Positions 8,498 to 17,978 of a stretch of DNA of 32,502 bases are shown piece by piece. The stretch lies in NCBI GenBank assembly GCA_008534395.1, contig SHMQ01000024.1, forward strand, positions 1 through 32,502, read 5' to 3'. Source of the stretch: Candidatus Acidulodesulfobacterium acidiphilum (GTDB lineage Bacteria; SZUA-79; Acidulodesulfobacterales; Acidulodesulfobacteraceae). A program made the position numbers and the translations under genes. Within the stretch, counting starts at the first letter, position 1, and each line of letters starts with the position of its first letter. Below the pieces are notes generated by a model. That model worked only from the letters and a program-made list of their open reading frames with translations. It searched no databases and had not been told where the DNA came from.

Positions 8498-10210
8498 ATG
8501 AAAAATGTAATCATACTGAATCTTACCCGCATGGGCGACCTTATACAGTCCACCGCTCTTTTTAAAAAAATTAAACTAACCTATCCGGAAAGCCGAGTTA
8601 AACTTATAATTTCTAAAGAATTTGCGGAAATTGCCCCTTTTCTTCCGTATGTCGATGAGATTAAACTTATAGACGTTACCGGACTATCCGAACTTTTAAA
8701 AGCAAACAATTTCGACTTAACTATAGATGTTCTAAAAGCTTTAGGCGCCATGTTCGACGGTATCTTGCAGGTAAATTACGACCTTGCGGTAAACCTTTCT
8801 CACGATGAATTCAGTGTTTATTTCCTTTATATTTTAAATTCGTTAAAAAATATAGGCATTTCTGTAAACCGCGAAGGAATTATAATATCTAACGACGAAA
8901 TGATAGCTTATATATTTTCTGCAGTTAAAAACAGAAAAGTAAGCGTTTTAAATCTCGTCGATCTATACGAAAGAACTATCAGGACGAATAAAACCCAATA
9001 TAAACAACACGTGAATAAAATTTTTTTAGACGCAAAAAAAAATAATGAAGAACATGATGGAAATAAGGAGTTTGAAGTTTTAAAAAAATACGGTATAGAA
9101 GAAAGCGATAATATCGTTTCTTTTGCCATAGGAGCATCGACTGAGCTAAAAAAATGGCGTTACGACTATTTTGCGGAACTGGCCAAAATGTTTTTAAACG
9201 GCGACATTAAAACTAAAGTAGTTTTACTCGGAGCAAAATATGACGTTAAAGCAGGCGGTTTTATAGAAAGCATAGTCGCAAACGAAAGACTTATTAATCT
9301 TACCGGAAAAACCTCGGTTGCCGACCTTGTTTATATAGTACGGCGCTCAAATCTTCTTATAACACACGATACAGGAACAATGCATATAGGAGTTGCCGTA
9401 GGAACTAAATTAATCGTTATTTATACCGGAAACGTTGGTTTTTTAGAAACGGGACCATATGCCGAAAACCGTTTGCTCGTAATTCCCGATATTGGATGTT
9501 TTCCATGCGATTTTAATTTAAAATGTTTAAATCCGGTTTGCCAGGGATTAATTAAACCTGAATATATTTATGATATGTCTTTGATGGTTCTCGAAAAAGA
9601 AAACGACTATGCCCAAAAACTGTCCGATTATAAGAATAGCGGCATTATTCCTTATCTGTCCCGTTTTGATTCTAAAAAATTTATCGATTATCTGCCGGCG
9701 GTAAAAATTAAGTTAAATTTTAAAGATTTAAAACTTAAAATACTAAAATTATCTCTAGAACATTATTACGAAGGAGATTTTTGGAAGATAGACGAAAACG
9801 AAATAGAACTTTTTCTTGACTGTTTTGAGGGCATAGAATATAATCTTAGCTTAGATATCAAGGAAGAATTAAAGTCCGTTGAAAAGCTTATCGCTCTATG
9901 CAAAAGAGGTATGTCGGAGACAAAAAAAATGATAAATTTGGCTCTTAAAGACCCGTTTAATTCAAAAAAAATAGAAGAATATACCTGTAAAATAAAATCT
10001 ATAGATTTTGAATTAAAATATTTATCTTCGGTTTATGACGACTTATCTCTGTTTAACCAGATTCACGTCATAAACCAGAACAGTTCGGTCAGCTACGATT
10101 TGTTCGGTTTTGCCTTAGATTCTCTTAAAAATTATTCCATGTATAAGCTCCAATTAAATATATTTAAAAAGGTTTCGTTAATTTTTTTAGATAAAATCAA
10201 AAATTTATAA
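8498..10210 (+). CDS. Second GT9-family glycosyltransferase with C-terminal extension
   Basis: Paralogous in layout to the gene at 5043: N-terminal NLTRMGDLIQSTALFKKIK, donor half with VSFAIGASTELKKWRYDYFAELA, LTGKTSVADLVYIV, HDTGTMHIGVAVGTKLIVIYTGN, and the cysteine cluster CFPCDFNLKCLNPVC. It too carries a long helical C-terminal region (about residues 380-570) rich in Lys and Leu. Starts 6 nt after the previous stop. The two extended GT9 proteins around one CgeB-type protein suggest an old duplication and sequential addition of sugars on the same acceptor (inference). Exact donor cannot be read from the sequence. Confidence 0.85.
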   Translation: MKNVIILNLTRMGDLIQSTALFKKIKLTYPESRVKLIISKEFAEIAPFLPYVDEIKLIDVTGLSELLKANNFDLTIDVLKALGAMFDGILQVNYDLAVNLSHDEFSVYFLYILNSLKNIGISVNREGIIISNDEMIAYIFSAVKNRKVSVLNLVDLYERTIRTNKTQYKQHVNKIFLDAKKNNEEHDGNKEFEVLKKYGIEESDNIVSFAIGASTELKKWRYDYFAELAKMFLNGDIKTKVVLLGAKYDVKAGGFIESIVANERLINLTGKTSVADLVYIVRRSNLLITHDTGTMHIGVAVGTKLIVIYTGNVGFLETGPYAENRLLVIPDIGCFPCDFNLKCLNPVCQGLIKPEYIYDMSLMVLEKENDYAQKLSDYKNSGIIPYLSRFDSKKFIDYLPAVKIKLNFKDLKLKILKLSLEHYYEGDFWKIDENEIELFLDCFEGIEYNLSLDIKEELKSVEKLIALCKRGMSETKKMINLALKDPFNSKKIEEYTCKIKSIDFELKYLSSVYDDLSLFNQIHVINQNSSVSYDLFGFALDSLKNYSMYKLQLNIFKKVSLIFLDKIKNL

Positions 10211-10248
10211 ATATAATTTAACCATATTACGATAACGGAGGATTTATC

Positions 10249-10890
10249 ATGAAACTATATATCGACGGGCATTTAAACGATTCCGTTTTTAGCGCCGGCA
10301 GTATGTACGACATTTTATACGGCGGCAGCATAAAAAGTTATATTCCGGAAGGCAAAGTAATAAAAAGCATAGCGATAAACGGAACTCAATACGACGATTT
10401 AATGCTGGACGCCGACAAATCAAAGGCTTTTAAACTTGGAGACGCCGACGAAATTAAAATAACTACGATGAATCAGCTTGAACTTTTAAACGGTTCGTTA
10501 AACGCCGCTATAAAGTTTTTAAACGAATTTAAAGCAGGAGTAGTAAAAACTACCGATGAAATAAGATGGGGAAACAGTAATGCAGGATTTAAAAATTTTT
10601 CGGCATACCTAAGCGGACTTACTATGTTTATTCAAATCATGGAAAAAATATCCCAGTTTTTAAAAATTGATTATAACAACCTTGTCTATGACGGCAAAAG
10701 CGTCCAGTCTTATTTTAACGACCTTGAAAAAATTCTTGCTTCGGTTCTTTCGACACAGGTGAAACAGGATTACGTTCTTCTTGCCGATATAGTCGAGTTC
10801 GAACTTAAGCCTAATATAGATATCTGGAGCAATATTTTGAAAGATATGAAAACTAAAATAAACGGCGTTTCCAATGCAGAAGGCAAATGA
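10249..10890 (+). CDS. Unrecognised 213-aa protein in the glycosylation operon
   Basis: I do not recognise this family. The first 75 residues alternate short strands and turns (MKLYIDGHLND, GKVIKSIAINGTQYDDLM, LGDADEIKITTMN), compatible with a small beta-rich domain; the remaining 135 residues look like four or five amphipathic helices (LLNGSLNAAIKFLNEFK, FSAYLSGLTMFIQIMEKISQFL, VQSYFNDLEKILASVL). No signal peptide, membrane segment or cysteine. Strong ribosome site (CGGAGG) before ATG 10249. Its 3' end overlaps the sulfotransferase by 17 nt, so it is translated with the glycan-modifying genes. It could be a scaffold, adaptor or chaperone for flagellin and its modifying enzymes, but that is only a guess from position. 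Confidence 0.75.
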   Translation: MKLYIDGHLNDSVFSAGSMYDILYGGSIKSYIPEGKVIKSIAINGTQYDDLMLDADKSKAFKLGDADEIKITTMNQLELLNGSLNAAIKFLNEFKAGVVKTTDEIRWGNSNAGFKNFSAYLSGLTMFIQIMEKISQFLKIDYNNLVYDGKSVQSYFNDLEKILASVLSTQVKQDYVLLADIVEFELKPNIDIWSNILKDMKTKINGVSNAEGK

Positions 10891-11881
10891 CCTAAAAAAG
10901 AAGAGGATTATTGCTGTAATAGGCGTTCAGAGGAGCGGCACAAGTGCAATTACAAGAGGGCTTCAAGTTTTAGGAGTCAATCTTGGAAATTTTTATGAAC
11001 ATGACATAGTTAGCCCCGATAACGAAAAAGGGTTCTTTGAGGATTTAGAAATAAGCCATTTAGATGTGAACATGCTTAATTCTATTGGCTATACTTGGGA
11101 TAATCCAGCTTTGCCGATATTTGACGATAACACTAATCTGGTCTTATCGGCTTTTTATCCTATTGCCGCAAATATTGTTAATAGGCGATTTGAAAATACC
11201 GATTTGTTTGGCTTTAAGGACCCCCACGCAGTCAAATTATTGCCGTTTTGGAATGAAGTGTTTAAGGATGCAGGGATAGAAGTATCATATATCATTGCCT
11301 GCCGTAATCCTTTAAGCGTAATAAAGTCATCGATGCATAATAGAGAAGGTTTTGACTCAGTCAAAGGATTTTATATATGGTTAGGAGCAACATTGGCTTC
11401 TTTGATTTATTCGGCAGGTTATAACCGCATAGTCGTCGATTACGACGAGTTGATGAAAGATCCTGGAAAACAGCTCGGAAGAACGGCAGAACGTTTAAAT
11501 TTGAAGTTCGACGCAGATAGTCCCGAATTTATAGAGTATAAAGAATCATTTTTGAGCGAATCCCTCAGGCATTCAAGTTTCGGGATAGACGATCTTGCCG
11601 CAAATGCGGAAGTTCCGTCTAAAGTTGCCGAACTTTATATCTTACTTAAACGCATCGCAATGGATGAAATTTCTATAGATAGTGTCGAAGCGGCGGCAAA
11701 GATTAATAAAATTTATTCATGGATTGAGGAACTCCGCTCCACGCTTTTATATATGCAGGCGCAATTCGACGCATTGCTTTATTTAAAAAAAGAACTTGAC
11801 AAAAAAGACGCAAAAATTGCGGAATTAACGGAATCTTTAACATCTTGTAATTCGCGCCAAAGCGGAAACTTGGAAACATGA
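10874..11881 (+). CDS. PAPS-dependent sulfotransferase family protein
   Basis: Sulfotransferases move sulfate from PAPS to a hydroxyl or amine. The 5'-phosphosulfate-binding loop is IAVIGVQRSGTSAI (about residues 14-27) and the 3'-phosphate-binding region is SYIIACRNPLSVIKSSMHNR (about 138-157), with FGFKDPHAV between them, as in bacterial carbohydrate sulfotransferases. A helical tail with LKKELDKKDAKIAELTESL forms a short coiled coil. The start at 10874 overlaps the preceding gene by 17 nt; the stop overlaps cysC as ATGA. Pairing with an APS kinase means the operon makes its own sulfate donor. Likely substrate: the glycan built by neighbouring transferases (inference). Confidence 0.85.
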   Translation: MQKANDLKKKRIIAVIGVQRSGTSAITRGLQVLGVNLGNFYEHDIVSPDNEKGFFEDLEISHLDVNMLNSIGYTWDNPALPIFDDNTNLVLSAFYPIAANIVNRRFENTDLFGFKDPHAVKLLPFWNEVFKDAGIEVSYIIACRNPLSVIKSSMHNREGFDSVKGFYIWLGATLASLIYSAGYNRIVVDYDELMKDPGKQLGRTAERLNLKFDADSPEFIEYKESFLSESLRHSSFGIDDLAANAEVPSKVAELYILLKRIAMDEISIDSVEAAAKINKIYSWIEELRSTLLYMQAQFDALLYLKKELDKKDAKIAELTESLTSCNSRQSGNLET

Positions 11882-12489
11882 AAGCAGAAAATCATTCAAG
11901 CCCGTGTATCGTTTGGCACGAACATAAAATAAAAAGGAGCGACAGGGAAAAACTTAAAAACCAGAAAGGGTGTGTTTTGTGGCTTACCGGGCTCAGCGGA
12001 TGCGGGAAGAGCACCATTGCTAATTTACTTGAAGAGCGTTTAAACGAAAAAGGCTATCATACATATCTTTTAGACGGGGACAATATAAGGCACGGGCTCA
12101 GCAGGGGGCTGGGGTTTTCCGAGGAGGACAGGTTGGAAAACATAAAAAGAGTAGCCGAAGCCGCCAAACTTTTCGTAGATGCAGGGATTATCGTTATAGC
12201 ATCTTTTATTTCGCCTTTAAAGAAGCACAGGCAGACGGCAAAGGAGATAATAGGGTCCGGCGACTTTGTCGAAATATTTATAGACACTCCTTTTCACGAA
12301 TGCGTTAATAGGGATGCAAAAGGTTGGTACAAAATGGCGTTAAACGGAGAAATAGAAAGCTATACCGGCGTCGATTCTCCTTACGAAAAGCCGGAAAAGC
12401 CGGATGTACATATAAAGACGGACGGTATCAACGCCGAAGAGGGCGTTGGCAGAATTATAGAAATATTATCCGCTACAAACAAACTTTAA
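11878..12489 (+). CDS. cysC: Adenylylsulfate (APS) kinase
   Basis: Phosphorylates APS to PAPS, the donor for sulfotransferases. Canonical motifs: P-loop LTGLSGCGKSTIA (about residues 36-48), DGDNIRHGL, the lid/helix LGFSEEDRLENIKRVAE, IASFISPLKKHR, FIDTPFHECVNRDAKG and the substrate-loop GVDSPYEKPEKPD. At 203 aa it is a complete stand-alone enzyme, not fused to CysN. The start overlaps the sulfotransferase stop (ATGA). No cysDN or assimilatory sulfate genes are nearby, so its role here is most likely dedicated PAPS supply for the adjacent sulfotransferase rather than cysteine synthesis (inference from context). Confidence 0.95.
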   Translation: MKAENHSSPCIVWHEHKIKRSDREKLKNQKGCVLWLTGLSGCGKSTIANLLEERLNEKGYHTYLLDGDNIRHGLSRGLGFSEEDRLENIKRVAEAAKLFVDAGIIVIASFISPLKKHRQTAKEIIGSGDFVEIFIDTPFHECVNRDAKGWYKMALNGEIESYTGVDSPYEKPEKPDVHIKTDGINAEEGVGRIIEILSATNKL

Positions 12490-12496
12490 TTTAAAT

Positions 12497-15400
12497 ATGG
12501 AAACTATAAAACCTAAAATATTTAATATTTTCGGCGAAAAATCAATAAACGAATCCCTGTCTTTAATTATTAAAGAGCTCGAATCGGCGGATTTTTTTAA
12601 ATTTGCCGTTCCTAAGGATTATATATTTCTGCCTTTATTTGAAGAAAAAATAAATCAAAGCGGTTTGTTAATTTATACAATAAAAGAAAATTCGGATTAT
12701 ATAGAAATCACCGTAAAAAAATTTCATGATTTTAATATTTCTACTGTTATAAATTTTAAAGATAAAAAAAATTTTAACGAGTTGATAGGTATTATAAAAA
12801 ATATACCGGATTCTTCCTTTAGGAATTTATCGTTGATAAATATAACCGACGATTATACCTATGAAGAATTGGAGAAATTATTTTCAGAGGCTTTCAGAGT
12901 TTTATCGCACGGTTCATCGTTTTATATTGAATATATAGGAACTGCGGTTTCTGAATACTTGCTAAAAGGATATATAGAATATGCCGGTTTTATAAACGTT
13001 TTTCCGATAGCTTCCGCAGGCGAATACGAACAGGGGAAAATCAAAATTAATTCTAAAAAAACCGGTTTAACGGACATATCTAAACAGCCTAAAAAAGTTT
13101 TAATCAATATCGACTTAAAACGACCCGAAAAATTACTTGAAAGCACCGTTTTCATAAGAGATCTGCATAATAAATTTAACAATTGGGATTTATATCTCGT
13201 TTCGGAAGAATGGAAATTTTTCGACGAAAATATTTATTTAAAATATTGTTCAGCCGAATCTCCTTCCGAAAATATGAATTATGTTGTTTATCTTGACGAT
13301 TATAATCCTTTTCCTGTTATAGATTATAAATTTAAGAGCCTTAACAGCCGTAAACCGGATTTATTTTATTCGCAGGAAAATTTGGCCAATATCCGTGCTT
13401 TTTTAGATAAGAACGGTATAGCGGGGGACGATTTTTTTCTTATTATAGATGCCGATTTCATAGATATAAAAACTAGGGAAAATATTTTAGAAAAATTTAA
13501 AACCGACTTTCCTTATATCGTTAAAATCGGCTTTAAAACGCTTGTTGCCGGAGAAGATTTTAACGATTTGACGCTAAAAGACAAAACTTTGCTTTTACAG
13601 CTTTCGTCTTTTTATACGGGCGGAGGATTTAATTATTTTCTTTCCGACGCCTTGTATATTCCTTCTTATAATATAAGTTCAGCCACGGTTAATTATAAAA
13701 GGCGGCATAAAGCCGAAAGTTTTGACGTATCAATCGTCATACCGGCATATAATAATTTTAGCTATACTAAGCAATGCGTTTTTTCGATATTTAAAAACCA
13801 TCCCCTGTTAGATTTTGAAATAATTATAATAGACAACGGTTCAACCGACGAAACGAAAGAATATTTTACTAAGTTTAACGGTTTAAAGAATTTTCGCTTT
13901 ATTTCAAACGATGAGAATTTAGGGTTTGCAAAAGCTTCTAATATGGGAGCGAAAGTTTCAAATTCCGAAAATATTTTATTTTTAAATAACGATACGGTGG
14001 TCTCAAAGGGAGCCATAGACGAACTTTATTGCTCCGTGAACTCCGGCGAGGCCAAATCTTTAAAAATAGGCGCCGCAGGTCCTCTACTGTTATATCCAGA
14101 CAAAAAAATTCAGGAAGCCGGCATAATGTTCGAAGAACGGTTAGTTCCTTATAATGCCTATTCAAGAATGGATATATCAGGTTGCGGGCAATCGGATATC
14201 AAGAATGCAATTTACATAAGGAGCTATAATGCGCTTACTGCGGCATGCCTTATGCTCAAAAAAGAAATATTCGAGGCGGTTGGCGGTTTTGACGAGGGCT
14301 ATATTAACGGTTTCGAAGACGTGGATTTATGCCTTAAATTGCGCGAAGCGGGTTACATGCTTATATTTAATCCGAAGAGCATAATATTTCATTTTGAAGA
14401 AAAAACGGTGGGCAGAAGAAAGCACGATATTGAAAATATTAACCTCTTTATGGAAAAGTGGAGGCTCAAATATAAAAGAGATAATTATATATTTGCCGAA
14501 ATGGATAATTTGTTTATCTCGAATAAATTTAAAAATGACATTTCTAAATATATTATTTCGTTAAACAGTTTTAAATCCATCGAGAATGAAATAGATTTTC
14601 TGACCTTAAATAAGAAATATAAAGAAGCATTAAAACTTTGCGGCGATATTTTAAAATTAAACGAATATAATATAAGAATTTATAAAAAAAGAACAGATAT
14701 AAAACGAAGTTTTGACATATTAGAATCCCAAAAGGATATAAAATCGTTACTTAACGAAGAAGAAAAATTACTTTTTGCTTACAGAACATTAATTAATAAT
14801 ATAATTAAACATAATAAAGGCATAAAAGTATCGTTTGAGCAGAATGAAATTTATAAAGTATGGATTAAATATAAAGAGCCTTCCATAACGGAACTTGAAG
14901 TACAAAGAGCCTTTATATTCGAATTTAAACCGAAAATAAGCATTATTATGCCTACCTATAATACTCCAAGAGAATATTTAACCAAGGCGATAGAATCCGT
15001 AATCAGCCAGACTTATCCAAACTGGGAGCTTTGCATAGCAGACGACGCATCTTCAGAAATTCACGTAAAAGAAATTTTAAAATATTACAAGGAAAAAGAC
15101 GAAAGAATTAAAGTTATTTACAGAACCGAAAACGGCCATATTTCCAAAGCGTCTAACAGCGCGCTTTCTATTGCGACTGGAGATTATATAGCCCTGTTAG
15201 ACCACGACGACGAACTGCCCGAATCCGCTTTATTTTTTGTGGTAAAGGAAATTAACGAGCATTCTGACGTAAAGTTAATTTACAGCGACGAAGACAAATT
15301 GTATTTCGACGGAAGCAGAGTCCTGCCTTATTTTAAATCGGACTGGAATCCCGATCTTTTTTTATCCCAGAATATGATAAACCATTTAGCAGTTTATAAA

Positions 15401-16558
15401 AAGTCTATAGTCGATGAAATCGGAGGTTTCAGGGAAGGATACGAAGGTTCGCAGGATTACGACCTTGCTTTAAGATTTATAGAAAAAATAAAATATTCCG
15501 AAATCAGGCATATTCCAAGGATTTTATACCACTGGAGAATGGCGGAAGGCTCAACAGCCGTTAATGTCGAAAATAAATCATATTCTGCAACAGCCGCAAG
15601 AAAAGCAATTCAGGAGCATCTTGACAGAATGCATATAAAAGCTAAAGTAGTTGAAGCTCCATTAATGCCTATGTGGAACCGGGTTATTTACTATATAGAT
15701 AAAAATCCGCTTGCAAGTATAATTATACCTACGTATAACGGTTACGGCATCTTAAAAAATTGCATTGACGGCATAATTGAAAAAACCTCTTATAAAAATT
15801 ATGAAATTATAGTAGTTAACAACAACTGCGACGATGAACAAACCGTTAAATATTTAGAATCTATTAATACTTTAAGCAATATAAAAGTCATAGATTACAA
15901 CAAGCCTTTTAATTATTCTGCCATTAATAATTTTGCCGTTAAATCCGCTAAAGGGGACGTCCTGGTTTTATTAAACAACGATACAGAAGTGATTAACGAC
16001 GACTGGTTAAGAGAGCTTGTTTCCCATGTATTGCGTCCAGAAATAGGAGCGGTAGGCGCTAAGCTTTTATATCCGGATAATACTATTCAGCATGCAGGGG
16101 TTCTAATTGTAAAATATATGCCGGTGCATACATATAATTATTTAAATAAAGATGAAGCCGGTTATTTCGGAAGAGCAAATTTAATTCAAAATTATTCAGC
16201 CGTTACGGGAGCATGTATGGTTTTAAAAAAAGAATTGTATATGAAAGCAGGCGGTATGGACGAGAATTTGCCGATAGCTTATAATGATATAGATTTTTGT
16301 ATTAAAATTATGCAACTTGGATATTTTAACTTATTTACTCCTTATTCGGTTTTGTATCATTACGAATCTAAAACCAGAGGATATGAAGATACGGAAGAAA
16401 AGAAATTGAGACTTAAAAAAGACTTGGATTACTTAACGAATAAATGGGAAAAAACGCTTGAGGCTGATTTTGCTTACAACATTAATCTATGCAGCGTCCC
16501 AGGCAGTTTGTTTTCGATAAAATTGCCCGAAGAATTCGTTAGCGTTATTAAGCTGTAA
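12497..16558 (+). CDS. Large multidomain glycosyltransferase with three GT2 domains
   Basis: A 1353-aa cytoplasmic protein. Residues 1-400 are a divergent region with a methyltransferase-like stretch (ELEKLFSEAFRVLSHGSSFYIEY) but no clear SAM motif. Then three GT-A (GT2) domains: about 410-640 (VSIVIPAYNN, IIDNGSTDETKEY, NLGFAKASNMG, FLNNDTVVS, GGFDEGYINGFEDVDLC); about 810-1040 (ISIIMPTYNTPREYL, ADDASSE, LLDHDDELP, GFREGYEGSQDYDLA); about 1070-1330 (ASIIIPTYNGYGIL, VVNNNCDDE, LLNNDTEVI, GGMDENLPIAYNDIDFC). Each has its own acidic metal-binding motif, so three linkages could be made by one polypeptide, as in chain-polymerising or repeat-unit enzymes. It begins 8 nt after cysC. Substrate unknown. 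Confidence 0.9.
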   Translation: METIKPKIFNIFGEKSINESLSLIIKELESADFFKFAVPKDYIFLPLFEEKINQSGLLIYTIKENSDYIEITVKKFHDFNISTVINFKDKKNFNELIGIIKNIPDSSFRNLSLINITDDYTYEELEKLFSEAFRVLSHGSSFYIEYIGTAVSEYLLKGYIEYAGFINVFPIASAGEYEQGKIKINSKKTGLTDISKQPKKVLINIDLKRPEKLLESTVFIRDLHNKFNNWDLYLVSEEWKFFDENIYLKYCSAESPSENMNYVVYLDDYNPFPVIDYKFKSLNSRKPDLFYSQENLANIRAFLDKNGIAGDDFFLIIDADFIDIKTRENILEKFKTDFPYIVKIGFKTLVAGEDFNDLTLKDKTLLLQLSSFYTGGGFNYFLSDALYIPSYNISSATVNYKRRHKAESFDVSIVIPAYNNFSYTKQCVFSIFKNHPLLDFEIIIIDNGSTDETKEYFTKFNGLKNFRFISNDENLGFAKASNMGAKVSNSENILFLNNDTVVSKGAIDELYCSVNSGEAKSLKIGAAGPLLLYPDKKIQEAGIMFEERLVPYNAYSRMDISGCGQSDIKNAIYIRSYNALTAACLMLKKEIFEAVGGFDEGYINGFEDVDLCLKLREAGYMLIFNPKSIIFHFEEKTVGRRKHDIENINLFMEKWRLKYKRDNYIFAEMDNLFISNKFKNDISKYIISLNSFKSIENEIDFLTLNKKYKEALKLCGDILKLNEYNIRIYKKRTDIKRSFDILESQKDIKSLLNEEEKLLFAYRTLINNIIKHNKGIKVSFEQNEIYKVWIKYKEPSITELEVQRAFIFEFKPKISIIMPTYNTPREYLTKAIESVISQTYPNWELCIADDASSEIHVKEILKYYKEKDERIKVIYRTENGHISKASNSALSIATGDYIALLDHDDELPESALFFVVKEINEHSDVKLIYSDEDKLYFDGSRVLPYFKSDWNPDLFLSQNMINHLAVYKKSIVDEIGGFREGYEGSQDYDLALRFIEKIKYSEIRHIPRILYHWRMAEGSTAVNVENKSYSATAARKAIQEHLDRMHIKAKVVEAPLMPMWNRVIYYIDKNPLASIIIPTYNGYGILKNCIDGIIEKTSYKNYEIIVVNNNCDDEQTVKYLESINTLSNIKVIDYNKPFNYSAINNFAVKSAKGDVLVLLNNDTEVINDDWLRELVSHVLRPEIGAVGAKLLYPDNTIQHAGVLIVKYMPVHTYNYLNKDEAGYFGRANLIQNYSAVTGACMVLKKELYMKAGGMDENLPIAYNDIDFCIKIMQLGYFNLFTPYSVLYHYESKTRGYEDTEEKKLRLKKDLDYLTNKWEKTLEADFAYNINLCSVPGSLFSIKLPEEFVSVIKL

Positions 16559-16651
16559 ATTTTTAATATGATAAAATAGAAAAACATGATAAATTTGAAC
16601 TTAAAATAGCCGATTCTTGATTAAGATATAAAGAAATATAAAATATTTTAT

Positions 16652-17863
16652 ATGAAAAAAAATTTATGCATAGGCGCAATTTTTAAAAATGAATATCCTT
16701 ATATTTTAGAATGGATTGCATGGCATAAACTATGCGGTTTTGATAAAATTATTATAGCCGATAACGGTTCGGACGATGGAACCAGAGAGCTTTTGCAGGC
16801 ACTCGACGATTTAGGTGAAATTAATCTTTTATATCAACCAAAAATTTCTGCCGTCAGTACTTCTCAATTTACAGCATATGACAGGATTGTAAATCAATTT
16901 TGCCCTGAATGTTATGCTATTTTATTTATCGATGCAGATGAATTCGTTGAAAACGACGAAGAAGAATTAAGTTCCGTTTCTGAAACTATTCTTCGTTTAT
17001 TCGATATTCCCAATGTCGGCGCTATAGGTTTAAACTGGAGAACTTACGGTTCTTCGGATAAAATGGTTTACGAAGACGATTACGTGGTACGAAGGTTTAC
17101 CTGGCATAAAGACGATGAAGACAAAGGCTGTTCTGTGAATAATCATTTAAAAACTGTTTTTATCAGCAAAAATTACGCGAAGGCTCATTGTCATTCCCCG
17201 CAAATATATAGCGGCAACTATATTTATTCAAACGGTGAAAGATTGACGTTTTGTGACATTAGGTTTGGCTGGTCAAATCCTCCAGAAACATATATTAAAA
17301 CAGGTGTATCTTATAAAATTTGCAAATGCCATCTTAGAGTGAATCATTATGTTATAAAGTCTTTTCAGGAATATACAGAACGCAAATCTTTAAGAGGACG
17401 CGCAGATACAGTCGCCACAGATCCAGAATATAATGATAGAAATATTGTTTTTTTTAAAAATAATGATTTTAAAGATTGCAATCGTTTAATTTCCGAAAAA
17501 AAACTTTTACTTTTAGATGAAAAAGTAAAATTACTTAAAGATAAAATAAATATATACGGATTTTACGATAAATATATAGGTGCTATAGAATCGGTAAGTC
17601 AATTAGGTTTTTCCGGCTGGATAGCAAACGTAAACGGTTCATCTGAAAATATTAAAATTAATGTTTTTGTAAATGGAATACATATTGGTTATACGACCCC
17701 TTGTTTTTATAGAAGAAATCTTATAAATCAAGGCATTTCTATCGATGGCATAGCTGGTTTTAGATTTTCTTTTCAGACCTTGTTAAAATCAGGAGATGAA
17801 GTTTTAATACAAATACACGGAAGATTATTTCAATTTTCAAATGCAAAATATATAATGGTCTAA
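16652..17863 (+). CDS. GT2/GT92-like glycosyltransferase with C-terminal beta domain
   Basis: N-terminal domain (about residues 1-280) matches the Glyco_tranf_2_4 type: IGAIFKNEYPYILEWIAWH, the donor-site IADNGSDDGTRELL, and the metal motif FIDADEF near residue 93, followed by RFTWHKDDED and a His-rich part (HCHSPQIY). The last 80 residues (GFSGWIANVNGSSENI..., VFVNGIHIGYT, IAGFRFSFQTLL) form an all-beta domain found attached to various glycan enzymes, probably for binding. No obvious Shine-Dalgarno before ATG 16652, 93 nt after the previous gene. A long palindrome overlaps the stop codon, so transcription may end here. Likely acts in the same glycan pathway (inference). Confidence 0.82.
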   Translation: MKKNLCIGAIFKNEYPYILEWIAWHKLCGFDKIIIADNGSDDGTRELLQALDDLGEINLLYQPKISAVSTSQFTAYDRIVNQFCPECYAILFIDADEFVENDEEELSSVSETILRLFDIPNVGAIGLNWRTYGSSDKMVYEDDYVVRRFTWHKDDEDKGCSVNNHLKTVFISKNYAKAHCHSPQIYSGNYIYSNGERLTFCDIRFGWSNPPETYIKTGVSYKICKCHLRVNHYVIKSFQEYTERKSLRGRADTVATDPEYNDRNIVFFKNNDFKDCNRLISEKKLLLLDEKVKLLKDKINIYGFYDKYIGAIESVSQLGFSGWIANVNGSSENIKINVFVNGIHIGYTTPCFYRRNLINQGISIDGIAGFRFSFQTLLKSGDEVLIQIHGRLFQFSNAKYIMV

Positions 17864-17904
17864 ATAAAGTTATGATAATTGATATCAATTATCATAACTT
17901 TATT
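17863..17904. terminator. 42-bp perfect palindrome at the operon end
   Basis: Arms 17863-17883 and 17884-17904 are exact reverse complements with no spacer (arm AATAAAGTTATGATAATTGAT), beginning inside the TAA of the preceding gene. In RNA the AT-rich hairpin would have a 3' UUAUUAUUG tail, so it may be a weak bidirectional terminator. It does not resemble the dispersed repeat family of the right half. Nothing else is seen between 17905 and 17978. Confidence 0.55.
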
Positions 17905-17978
17905 ATTGAGGTTTAACGCATCATTATTTTTATTCATTGCATAAATTTATAAAATTTTATTTATATTAATACATCATA

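Noticed and set aside
5043-10210. GT9 genes as LPS core heptosyltransferases waaC/waaF
   Set aside because: They are about 200 residues too long, flank a Maf/CgeB-like protein, and follow fliS; LPS core genes are absent, so I gave no waa symbol.
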